From Streptococcus sp. HMSC078D09 (lineage in GTDB: Bacteria > Bacillota > Bacilli > Lactobacillales > Streptococcaceae): a DNA stretch of 64,000 nucleotides. This document shows positions 17,703 through 24,997 of this stretch, piece after piece; position 1 is the first letter of the stretch, and each line of letters starts with the position of its first letter. The position numbers and the translations under genes were made by a program. The notes below the pieces were generated by a model. The model saw nothing but the letters and a program-made list of their open reading frames with translations, had not been told where the DNA came from and did not search any database. The stretch spans positions 115,396 through 179,395 of the forward strand of contig NZ_KV813675.1 in NCBI RefSeq assembly GCF_001813675.1. Reading direction: 5' to 3'.

Positions 17703-18173
17703 CTATTTTTTATGACTGATTTTATGAAGAATCATAAATGATACTACAAGATTTAAAATAATAACCAATAAGGTAAAAAGAGAGTAACCATAAAGTTTAA
17801 TTGGATATTCATTTTTGAGATTGCAAAGAGCAAACAAACTCGTTAAAATGCCCGTTAACAACCCAGGCACATATTTTCGAATAACGACTGTCTGAATCAG
17901 ATGTCCGAACACATGGTAGATATAAGCGATTATGATGCTTGCGTAAATGCTATAGTTGTTAAACTGGTAACTAAGATATAGCGACGTCATTAGGATCAGA
18001 AATTGCTCCAAGACAATGGCATTGAAAGCAAAAGGAGTGTAACAAGATGGGATTCGATTATCTGGAAACTGTGCTGATAATTTTTTGACAAAGGATGGCA
18101 TCCAAATGATTTCTTCAAGTTCGTGAAGCATGAAGAGTGATGGAAATAGAAAGTAAAATTGCACGCTGGTCAT
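17703..18173 (-). CDS. HXXEE domain membrane protein
   Basis: A 156-residue protein with about four hydrophobic segments and the diagnostic HELEE motif in SLFMLHELEEIIWMP (about residues 17-21). Further conserved His residues lie in YHVFGHLIQT. The HXXEE family is widespread but of unknown function; the polar residues inside membrane helices suggest metal binding. It is 15 bp downstream of the TetR-type gene on the same strand and could be co-transcribed with it. Codon use is AT-rich. Confidence 0.8.
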   Translation of the reverse strand: MTSVQFYFLFPSLFMLHELEEIIWMPSFVKKLSAQFPDNRIPSCYTPFAFNAIVLEQFLILMTSLYLSYQFNNYSIYASIIIAYIYHVFGHLIQTVVIRKYVPGLLTGILTSLFALCNLKNEYPIKLYGYSLFTLLVIILNLVVSFMILHKISHKK

Positions 18174-18188
18174 TGAAAATACTCCCTT

Positions 18189-18728
18189 CTAGTTCGAGCC
18201 CACTTTTAAAATCTCCAAATAAAATTGGATCACTTCTTGTTCGGTGTAGGACTTGCCTTTTTTCAACCACCAGCTGAGGGTTTCGATGAAATGGCTGACG
18301 ACCAAGTGTTTGAGGTAAGAGTGAGGGAGAGTTGGATGGGCCTTGATGAGTTCGTCGGCAACCATTGGGTAGACATCGTGTTCTAGTTCTTTTCGCAGTT
18401 GCCGGATAAAATAATCGTTTTTAGAGAGCAAGAGACTGGTCACATGATCTTGATTTTTCTTGAAATGCTGAAAGATATGAGCCAGATAGTCTTGTGGTGA
18501 GAGGTGTTCAGCACGCTCAAAGAGATGGTGAAAGAGCTTTTGACAGAGTTCATCTAGCAATAATTCCTTACTTTCGTAATGGCTGTAAAAGGTTGATCGC
18601 CCCACATCGGCTAAGTCAATGATTTCCTGAACCGTGATGGCCTCGTAGTCTTTTTGGTTGAGTAATTGTAAAAAAGCTTGATAGATAGCTTTTCGAGTTT
18701 TGGTGATGCGACGATCCTGTGCTGTCAT
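18189..18728 (-). CDS. sczA: TetR-family regulator, SczA-like zinc sensor
   Basis: TetR/AcrR regulator of about 179 residues from ATG at 18728. The N-terminal helix-turn-helix is in ITVQEIIDLADVGRSTFYSHYESKELLL (given in part), with a C-terminal ligand domain containing several His and Glu residues. It is divergent from a czcD-type zinc exporter, the arrangement of sczA-czcD in S. pneumoniae, where SczA activates czcD in excess zinc. Palindromes fitting TetR binding lie in the shared promoter region. A start at the GTG at 18764 is possible but would place part of a palindrome inside the gene. Confidence 0.75.
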   Translation of the reverse strand: MTAQDRRITKTRKAIYQAFLQLLNQKDYEAITVQEIIDLADVGRSTFYSHYESKELLLDELCQKLFHHLFERAEHLSPQDYLAHIFQHFKKNQDHVTSLLLSKNDYFIRQLRKELEHDVYPMVADELIKAHPTLPHSYLKHLVVSHFIETLSWWLKKGKSYTEQEVIQFYLEILKVGSN

Positions 18729-18742
18729 ATGGACACTTAGAA

Positions 18743-18777
18743 CAAACTGTTCAGTAACGGACACCCTAAACAGTTTG
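18743..18777. promoter_or_regulatory. inverted repeat upstream of the TetR gene
   Basis: CAAACTGTT (18743-18751) and AACAGTTTG (18769-18777) form a spaced inverted repeat just upstream of the TetR start codon: a candidate autoregulatory operator. Confidence 0.5.
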
Positions 18778-18814
18778 CTCCTATCCTTTCTGTTGTGAAT
18801 GTTAGATAATGATA

Positions 18815-18845
18815 ATGAACATGATGTTCATGAATCTATTATAAC
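18815..18845 (+). promoter_or_regulatory. czcD operator and promoter
   Basis: ATGAACATGATGTTCAT (18815-18831) is a perfect 17-bp palindrome whose halves, TGAACA and TGTTCA, match the SczA recognition half-sites known in pneumococcus. It overlaps the -35 position of a promoter with TATAAC at 18840-18845, as expected for regulation at this promoter. Confidence 0.65.
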
Positions 18846-18860
18846 AAAGGATTAAGGATT

Positions 18861-19766
18861 ATGAAGACAAAACATGCGGTCTGGATCGCTTTTTTCTTGA
18901 ATTTGAGTTATGCCATTGTTGAGTTTATTGCAGGAGGGATTTTTGGATCCAGCGCTGTCCTTGCGGATTCGGTCCATGACTTGGGGGATGCGATCGCTAT
19001 TGGGATCTCCGCCTTTTTGGAGAGCATTTCTAACCGTGAAGAAGACAGCCACTATACCTTGGGCTACAAGCGCTTTAGCCTTTTAGGGGCCATGGTAACG
19101 GCAGTGATTCTCATGACAGGGTCCGTTCTGGTTATTTTAGAAAATATAACGAAAATATTTCACCCACAACCTGTCAACGATGAGGGCATTCTCTGGCTTG
19201 GAATCATAGCCGTCAGCATCAATGTGCTAGCGAGTCTCGTCATTCGCAAGGGGCAAACCAAGAACGAATCCATTCTCAGCCTGCATTTTCTGGAAGATAC
19301 TCTGGGCTGGGTGGCTGTCATCCTAATGGCCATTGTCCTCCGATTTACCGACTGGTATATTCTGGATCCGCTCTTATCTCTTGCCATTTCCATCTTTATT
19401 CTGTCAAAAGCCATTCCACGTTTTTGGAGCACGCTCAAGATTTTCTTGGATGCCGTGCCAGAAGGAGTAGATATCCAGCAAGTCAAGAGTGATTTGGAGC
19501 GGTTGGACCATGTCGCTAGTATCAATCAGCTCAATCTTTGGACCATGGATGGTTTGGAAAAAAACGCCATTGTCCATGTTTGTCTGGAGCATGTCAAGCA
19601 TATGGAGGTCTGTAAAGAGTCTATCCGCACCTTGCTCAAAGAGAGTGGATTTCAAAATGTTACCATCGAAGTGGATGAAGACTTGGCGACCCACCGCGCC
19701 CACAAGCGAAATATCGAAGAACTGGAAGTGGATCAAGGTCATGGGCATGATCATCACCATCATTAA
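18861..19766 (+). CDS. czcD: CDF-family zinc/cation efflux protein
   Basis: A 301-residue proton-coupled divalent-metal exporter of the plasma membrane. About six helices occupy residues 8-200. Metal ligands are seen as DSVHDLGDA (about residue 36; His-Asp pair) and HFLEDTLGW (about residue 145) in helices II and V. A cytosolic C-terminal domain (about 205-290) ends in a His-rich tail (GHGHDHHHH). It is divergent from the SczA-like regulator and has a matching operator, so it is probably zinc-induced. It is followed by an alcohol dehydrogenase gene. Confidence 0.9.
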   Translation: MKTKHAVWIAFFLNLSYAIVEFIAGGIFGSSAVLADSVHDLGDAIAIGISAFLESISNREEDSHYTLGYKRFSLLGAMVTAVILMTGSVLVILENITKIFHPQPVNDEGILWLGIIAVSINVLASLVIRKGQTKNESILSLHFLEDTLGWVAVILMAIVLRFTDWYILDPLLSLAISIFILSKAIPRFWSTLKIFLDAVPEGVDIQQVKSDLERLDHVASINQLNLWTMDGLEKNAIVHVCLEHVKHMEVCKESIRTLLKESGFQNVTIEVDEDLATHRAHKRNIEELEVDQGHGHDHHHH

Positions 19767-19844
19767 TGACGAGTTGGTACGAGCAGAAGCCTAAGAAAAA
19801 GTGTATACTGTAGGTAAGTAAGCAATAGAAAGTAGGTTGTTCCT

Positions 19845-20882
19845 ATGAAGAAAACAGTTTATACAAAAGCTGGGCAAGTGGGTCTAGTAGAAGTTGAACG
19901 TCCGCAAATCGAAGCGCCGGATGATGTTATTCTCCGCATCGTCCGCACATGTGTCTGTGGATCCGATCTCTGGAGCTACCGTAATCCAGATATTGAAGCA
20001 GGGCATCAAAATAGTGGCCATGAAGCTATTGGGATTGTCGAAGAAATCGGAGAAGCCATTACAACGGTCAAACCAGGAGACTTTGTTATCGCGCCTTTCA
20101 CCCATGGTTGTGGGGAGTGTGATGCTTGTCGTGCTGGCTATGATGGGACGTGTGACCGTCATATCGGCACCAACTGGTCTGATGGGGTGCAAGCGGAGTA
20201 CATCCGTTTCCACTTTGCTAATTGGGCCCTTGTCAAGATTCCAGGGCAACCGTCTGATTATACAGAAGCTATGCTTAAATCCTTCTTGACGCTGGCAGAT
20301 GTCATGCCGACGGGCTACCATGCGGCGCGTGTAGCAGACGTGAAGCCTGGTGACAAAGTAGTGGTCATCGGGGACGGTGCCGTTGGTCAATGTGCAGTGA
20401 TCGCAGCTAAGATGCGGGGAGCGTCACAAATTGTCCTCATGAGTCGCCACGAAGACCGCCAACAGATGGCTTTGGAATTTGGTGCGACAGCAGTCGTAGC
20501 GGAGCGTGGTGAAGAAGGCATTGCCAAGGTCCGTGAAATCCTTGGTGGCGGAGCAGATGCGGCCCTTGAATGTGTCGGTACCGCAGCAGCTGTTGATCAA
20601 GCCCTTGGGGTGCTTCATAATGGTGGGCGTTTAGGTTTTGTCGGTGTCCCTCATTACAATAATCGTGCCCTTGGTTCGACCTTTGCCCAAAACATTTCGG
20701 TGGCAGGTGGGGCAGCCTCTGTTACTACCTATGACAAGCAGTTTTTGCTCAAGGCTGTACTTGATGGCGACATCAACCCAGGTCGCGTCTTTACTCATAG
20801 CTATAGCTTGGATGAGATTGATCAAGCCTATAAAGATATGGATGAACGTAAGACGATTAAGGCTATGATTGTACTGGACTAA
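19845..20882 (+). CDS. zinc-dependent alcohol dehydrogenase
   Basis: A 345-residue medium-chain dehydrogenase. The catalytic zinc site includes Cys in CVCGSDLW and His-Glu in GHEAIG. Structural-zinc cysteines are in CGECDACRAGYDGTC (about residues 90-105). The Rossmann glycine motif is VIGDGAVGQC. In pneumococcus the order is sczA-czcD-nmlR-adhC; here the dehydrogenase sits in the adhC place but no MerR-type nmlR gene lies between it and czcD (78-bp gap). Formaldehyde/S-nitrosoglutathione reduction is one possible role; the substrate is not shown by the sequence. Confidence 0.85.
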   Translation: MKKTVYTKAGQVGLVEVERPQIEAPDDVILRIVRTCVCGSDLWSYRNPDIEAGHQNSGHEAIGIVEEIGEAITTVKPGDFVIAPFTHGCGECDACRAGYDGTCDRHIGTNWSDGVQAEYIRFHFANWALVKIPGQPSDYTEAMLKSFLTLADVMPTGYHAARVADVKPGDKVVVIGDGAVGQCAVIAAKMRGASQIVLMSRHEDRQQMALEFGATAVVAERGEEGIAKVREILGGGADAALECVGTAAAVDQALGVLHNGGRLGFVGVPHYNNRALGSTFAQNISVAGGAASVTTYDKQFLLKAVLDGDINPGRVFTHSYSLDEIDQAYKDMDERKTIKAMIVLD

Positions 20883-20884
20883 CG

Positions 20885-20921
20885 AAAAAATTCTAGTAGA
20901 AAATATCTACTAGAATTTTTT
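20885..20921. terminator. bidirectional terminator
   Basis: AAAAAATTCTAGTAGA pairs with TCTACTAGAATTTTTT; serves the dehydrogenase gene and the convergent ltrA remnant. Confidence 0.85.
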
Positions 20922-22065
20922 AATACAATTCCCAATCCGGACTTGAAAATTTCTTGGTTCGGGTCATATAAAAATGGATAAAGTGAACTTCCATTGCTAA
21001 AGTCATCACGGTTGCGATGGTAATGACAATGGTTGGATTGGCTGAGAAAAGAAGGGAGAGAACCAGTCCGATAAGGAACATCCCTGCTTGCAAACCATAA
21101 TAGAGCTTGTCATACTTGAGGTGACTCTTGTTAAAATAGCCATTTGCAAGGATAGCAGCTTGAAAGAGGCCGATACCCGTATAGAAGAAGCCAGTCGCAA
21201 AATGGTGATGGACTTCTGGATTGACCAAGAAACTCATAGACACAGTCACCATAATCAAGCCGATGAAAATTGGATAGTGACTATAAATTAGGAAGATTCC
21301 CTTATTCTTTCCTTCTTCATCAATGGCATGGTCAAACTTACCAAAGTAATTCATAAAGAGGTTGACCATGATGATAAAGTAAAGGATAGAGTGGATAGAG
21401 AAATTTTCAAGTGTAAAAAAATCTGCAAGGCCCATAATCATCTCACCAAAAGTGATGATAACTAAAAGCTAGATGCGTTCAATCAGGTGGGGGAGATTAA
21501 TCTGAAAAAGACTTGTATGTCGAGTTAAGATAATAGGCATGACGAAGGTCAAGAGAATCCCTAGCATATAGACATAGATACCAAAATCTATCGGAAGAAG
21601 TGCAGCTATGTAGATAGCCAAGGTCCTGAGCCCTGTCATCCAAAGAAAGCCCTTGATACTTTTTCGATTGGCTGGAGTAGTAGACTTACGCAAATACTCT
21701 ACTAAGTATTGGAGAAATAGGGTTAAGGTCAGGGTTCCCACTGTCCAGCAGAAGGTATGAAAGTAGCTCTGCCAGTCATTGGTAATCATGTTTGAGATTA
21801 AGAGCAACATTGCCATATTGATGAACATGACGGTCATATTGAAAAGGGAATTCTTTCCATAGCGGTTGGTATAGACGGTCTGAATCATCCAAGAATTGAC
21901 CAAAACCAGAAGTGTCATCAGGAAACCAAAGATGGCATCTAATGATAAGACTCCATGGTGAAGATGATGGATAAGGGCAGTGGTTTTGGAAATAGCGTAA
22001 ACAAAGACCAGATCATAAAAGAGTTCACTATTCTCAACCCGTTTGTGTTTGATAAGATTTGACAT
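20920..22065 (-). pseudogene. ltrA: ltrA (low temperature requirement A family) interrupted by an in-frame stop
   Basis: Two open stretches in one frame are separated only by TAG at 21471-21469. The first (22065-21472, 198 residues) opens SELFYDLVFVYAISK, the LtrA signature, and ends NLPHLIERI. After the stop the same frame continues LLVIITFGEMIMGLADFF, the conserved mid-protein LtrA motif, and runs to 20920. Together they make about 381 residues, the usual length, with about ten helices. One CAG-to-TAG change would explain it. LtrA proteins are membrane proteins of unclear function. Reinitiation at an internal ATG is possible but would lose the motif. Confidence 0.85.
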
Positions 22066-22179
22066 GGGTTATCCTTTCTGCGATGTTTGAACAATTTATT
22101 ATATCAGAAAAATGACAGTATATGATGGAAGGAAGGGGAGTAGACCAATCAATTTCATTGTGACGCAAATTGTCATTAC

Positions 22180-22287
22180 ATGACAACAGTTGATGTAGCC
22201 TATTTACTAGGATACTCCGAAGTGTCTTCCTTCTCACGAGCCTTTAAAAAATGGACCGGACAGACTATTTCAGAGTATCGCGAGTAG
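22180..22287 (+). pseudogene. AraC-family regulator remnant (C-terminal end)
   Basis: Thirty-five codons, ending [30 protein letters not shown] and a stop, match the second helix-turn-helix and terminal consensus of AraC/XylS regulators. The frame is open only to 22144, and the rest of the protein (normally 250-350 residues) is absent. It has no ribosome-binding site, so it is a decayed fragment. Otherwise 22066-22383 has only a terminator. Confidence 0.75.
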
Positions 22288-22326
22288 ATGCAGACAGAAG
22301 CTTAACAGCAGAAATTTCCATTATCA

Positions 22327-22354
22327 ACACCAGATGTATTCATCTGGTGTTTTT
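22327..22354 (+). terminator. intrinsic terminator
   Basis: ACACCAGATG, TATT, CATCTGGTGT, TTTT. It lies between the araC fragment and the ABC operon promoter. Confidence 0.8.
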
Positions 22355-22383
22355 ATTTTTCTGAAAAAAATGAAATTTTCTAC

Positions 22384-22447
22384 TTGACAAGTGAGTGTTC
22401 ACTCACTATAATAGTCTCATACTTAAAAAGTGAGTAAACACTCACTT
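22384..22447 (+). promoter_or_regulatory. promoter with two TetR-type operators for the ABC/TetR operon
   Basis: TTGACA (22384-22389), exactly 17 bp, TATAAT (22407-22412). The spacer is filled by the palindrome AGTGAGTG-TT-CACTCACT (22390-22407). A second copy, AAGTGAGT-AAAC-ACTCACTT (22428-22447), covers the start of the transcript just before the ribosome-binding site. Binding of the TetR protein encoded at 24288 would block RNA polymerase. Confidence 0.85.
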
Positions 22448-22459
22448 AGGAGGACGCAT

Positions 22460-23176
22460 ATGAAAACATTGCTACATTTACAAGATTTACAAAAATCTTT
22501 TGGTCAACAACTGGTGTTAAACCACGTTGGTTTTGAATTACAGTCTGGGGAAATCATTGGTCTAATCGGTCCTTCTGGTGCTGGTAAATCAACCATGATT
22601 AAAACCATGTTAGGAATGGAAAAGGCAGATAGCGGTATCGCTTTAGTCTTAGACCGCACCATGCCCAATCGTCATATTCTGGGAGATATTGGCTATATGG
22701 CCCAGTCTGATGCTTTATATGAGGCCTTGTCAGGGCAAGAAAATTTGGAATTTTTCGGTCAGCTAAAAGGCCTTTCCAAAAAAGACTTAACAACAGAAAT
22801 TGCCCATGTGGCTCAGGTGGTAGATCTGACAGATCACTTAAATAAGGCCGTATCTGGTTATTCCGGAGGGATGAAACGACGCTTGTCGCTGGCGATTGCG
22901 CTTTTAGGAAATCCTCAGCTCTTGATTTTGGACGAACCGACGGTTGGAATCGATCCTTCTCTTCGAAAGAAAATCTGGAAGGAATTAATCACACTTAGAG
23001 ACAAGGGTGTAGGCATTTTGGTCACCACCCATGTCATGGATGAAGCAGAGTTGACAGATAAGGTTGGCCTCTTGTTAGGTGGAAACATCATTGCCTTTGA
23101 TACACCAAAAAAACTCAAAGAAAATTATGGTGTGTCAAGTATTGAAGAAGTCTTTTTGAAAGCAGAAGGAGAATAA
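22460..23176 (+). CDS. ABC transporter ATP-binding protein
   Basis: A 238-residue ABC ATPase with Walker A GPSGAGKST (about residue 37), signature SGYSGGMKRRL, Walker B LLILDEPTVGIDP and switch His in VTTHVMDEAE, the pattern of drug/antibiotic exporters. The ATG at 22460 follows AGGAGG; a GTG in frame at 22430 lies inside the operator and is rejected. It is the first gene of an operon with the permease (1-bp gap) and the TetR regulator, and is controlled by two palindromic operators. Confidence 0.9.
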   Translation: MKTLLHLQDLQKSFGQQLVLNHVGFELQSGEIIGLIGPSGAGKSTMIKTMLGMEKADSGIALVLDRTMPNRHILGDIGYMAQSDALYEALSGQENLEFFGQLKGLSKKDLTTEIAHVAQVVDLTDHLNKAVSGYSGGMKRRLSLAIALLGNPQLLILDEPTVGIDPSLRKKIWKELITLRDKGVGILVTTHVMDEAELTDKVGLLLGGNIIAFDTPKKLKENYGVSSIEEVFLKAEGE

Positions 23177-23177
23177 G

Positions 23178-24260
23178 ATGAGAACCCTTGCCATTGCAAA
23201 AAAAGTTATCAAAGAATTGCTTCGTGACAAACGAACCCTTGCCATGATGTTTGTGGCTCCAGTCTTTATCATGTGGTTGATGAACCTCATGTTTTCGGCT
23301 AGTACAACCGTGAACGTCAAGCTTGCAACACGGGATCTACCAACTAGTTTGGTAAGGAAGATGGATGATATGGACCATGTCAGTGTGAAAACTTACAAAG
23401 ACATGGATCAAGCCAAAGAAGACTTGGCTGATGAGAAAGTCGACGCCGTCATTTCTTATAAAGACGGGGAGTATCTGGTAGATTATGCCAATACAGATGC
23501 TTCGAAAACTGCTATGACCCGTCAAGTATTGCGAACCAGTATCGCCAGTGAAGGCACCAATCAACTATTAACTCGTGTTAAACAGGCCCTTCCTCAATTG
23601 AAACTGGATGCAAAATCACCAGAAATTAAGGAATCTTATGAGTATGGGAATGAAGATACAGGCTTCTTTGCCAGTATGATTCCAGTCTTGATTGGATTTG
23701 TCGTTTTCTTCTTTGTTTTCTTGATTTCAGGGATGGCGCTGTTGAAAGAACGCACCAGCGGCACCCTAGATCGCTTATTAGCCACTCCAGTTAAACGCTC
23801 TGAAATCGTCTATGGTTACATGATGTCTTATGGGATCATCGCTATTCTTCAAACAGCGGTTGTTGTTTTAGCAGCTATCTGGTTGTTGAATATTGAAGTT
23901 GTCGGAAGTTTATTAAATGTTATAATAGTTAATGTAGTATTGGCTCTTGTAGCACTCGCCTTCGGAATTCTCTTGTCCACCTTGGCAAAATCAGAATTCC
24001 AAATGATGCAATTTATTCCTCTTGTGATTATGCCGCAGCTCTTTTTCTCAGGAATCATTCCTCTTGATTCAATGGGAGAATGGGCAAAAACAATTGGGAA
24101 GTTCTTGCCTTTGACCTACTCAGGTGATGCCATGAGTCAGATTATTCTTTACGGACGTAACCTTGGGGATATTTTGCCAAATATCGGTGTTTTACTGCTT
24201 TTCCTTGTCGCTTTGACAATGCTGAATATTGTCGGATTGCGTCGGTATCGTAAGGTATAA
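23178..24260 (+). CDS. ABC-2 type multidrug transporter permease
   Basis: A 360-residue permease with one N-terminal helix (about residues 20-40), an extracytoplasmic domain of about 130 residues, then five helices. The motif LLKERTSGTLDRLLATPVKRSEIVYG (given here in part as ERTSGTLDRLLATPV) is diagnostic of the ABC-2 family. It pairs with the ATPase at 22460 as a half-size exporter, probably for toxic compounds recognised by the co-encoded TetR protein. The substrate is unknown. Confidence 0.88.
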   Translation: MRTLAIAKKVIKELLRDKRTLAMMFVAPVFIMWLMNLMFSASTTVNVKLATRDLPTSLVRKMDDMDHVSVKTYKDMDQAKEDLADEKVDAVISYKDGEYLVDYANTDASKTAMTRQVLRTSIASEGTNQLLTRVKQALPQLKLDAKSPEIKESYEYGNEDTGFFASMIPVLIGFVVFFFVFLISGMALLKERTSGTLDRLLATPVKRSEIVYGYMMSYGIIAILQTAVVVLAAIWLLNIEVVGSLLNVIIVNVVLALVALAFGILLSTLAKSEFQMMQFIPLVIMPQLFFSGIIPLDSMGEWAKTIGKFLPLTYSGDAMSQIILYGRNLGDILPNIGVLLLFLVALTMLNIVGLRRYRKV

Positions 24261-24287
24261 AAATAATAAGAGGATGTGAGGAAGGAC

Positions 24288-24911
24288 ATGAACGAGAGTA
24301 TTTTTGAGTCGTTTGAAGCGTATCTAGAGGGAGCAGACTATCCCAAAGGAAAGAAGAAAATTATGCAGGCAGCCGTCGATTTGATCTCGACCAAGGGTTA
24401 TAATGGGACTTCAACTCTTCAAATTGCGGAGCATGCCGGGCTTAGCCAAGCCACACTCTTCAAGTATTTCCAGACCAAAGATGAGTTGCTGACGGCTATT
24501 TTACATCCGATCCTTCCTAGTCTTCTGGGAAATTTTCTGGATCAACTCTTAAATTTTCAAACAACAGAGGAAAAAATTCACTATTTCGTTTACGACCGAA
24601 TGAACTACCTCAAAACCAATCAAGCTCTCTTAAAAATCGTGTTACAGGAGATGTTTTCGAATGAAAAGATCAAGCAGGAGCAAGAACATATTTGGAGTTT
24701 CATTCAGGGTAGAATTGGTGACCTTCTTCAAGAACTGAAAGCGGACCCTCGCATCAATTCGGATCTGACTATTTCCCAATTCCTGCGTATTCTGATTGGC
24801 CCGCTGCTTGCCTATTTTGGTCAGCTCTATGTCCTTGGGACAGATGGACAAGTGACCGATGAAGATCTTTCCTTGGTCGAAAAGCAAATCTTGGGTGGAT
24901 TGTGGAAATAG
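24288..24911 (+). CDS. TetR/AcrR-family regulator of the upstream ABC transporter
   Basis: A 207-residue regulator. The helix-turn-helix reads STLQIAEHAGLSQATLFKYF (about residues 37-56), followed by KDELLTAI and an all-helical ligand domain. The ATG at 24288 has AGGAAGG upstream and is preferred over the in-frame GTG at 24276. As the third gene of the operon it most likely represses its own promoter at the two AGTGAGT palindromes, released by a drug carried by the transporter (inference from the family pattern). Confidence 0.88.
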   Translation: MNESIFESFEAYLEGADYPKGKKKIMQAAVDLISTKGYNGTSTLQIAEHAGLSQATLFKYFQTKDELLTAILHPILPSLLGNFLDQLLNFQTTEEKIHYFVYDRMNYLKTNQALLKIVLQEMFSNEKIKQEQEHIWSFIQGRIGDLLQELKADPRINSDLTISQFLRILIGPLLAYFGQLYVLGTDGQVTDEDLSLVEKQILGGLWK

Positions 24912-24947
24912 GGGAACTTGAGATAACCAATCCTAAAGATGATTCGT

Positions 24948-24990
24948 AAAAAAACCATATTCCTATATAAGAAAGGAATATGGTTTTTTT
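24948..24990. terminator. bidirectional terminator
   Basis: AAAAAAACCATATTCC pairs with GGAATATGGTTTTTTT across an 11-base loop; shared by the TetR gene and the convergent helicase gene. Confidence 0.88.
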
Positions 24991-24997
24991 ACAAATC

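Noticed and set aside
19884-20390. 168-residue minus-strand frame in the dehydrogenase gene
   Set aside because: Antisense shadow of a canonical zinc dehydrogenase.
22430-22459. GTG start ten codons upstream for the ABC ATPase
   Set aside because: It lies inside the second operator palindrome, and AGGAGG is correctly spaced for the ATG at 22460.
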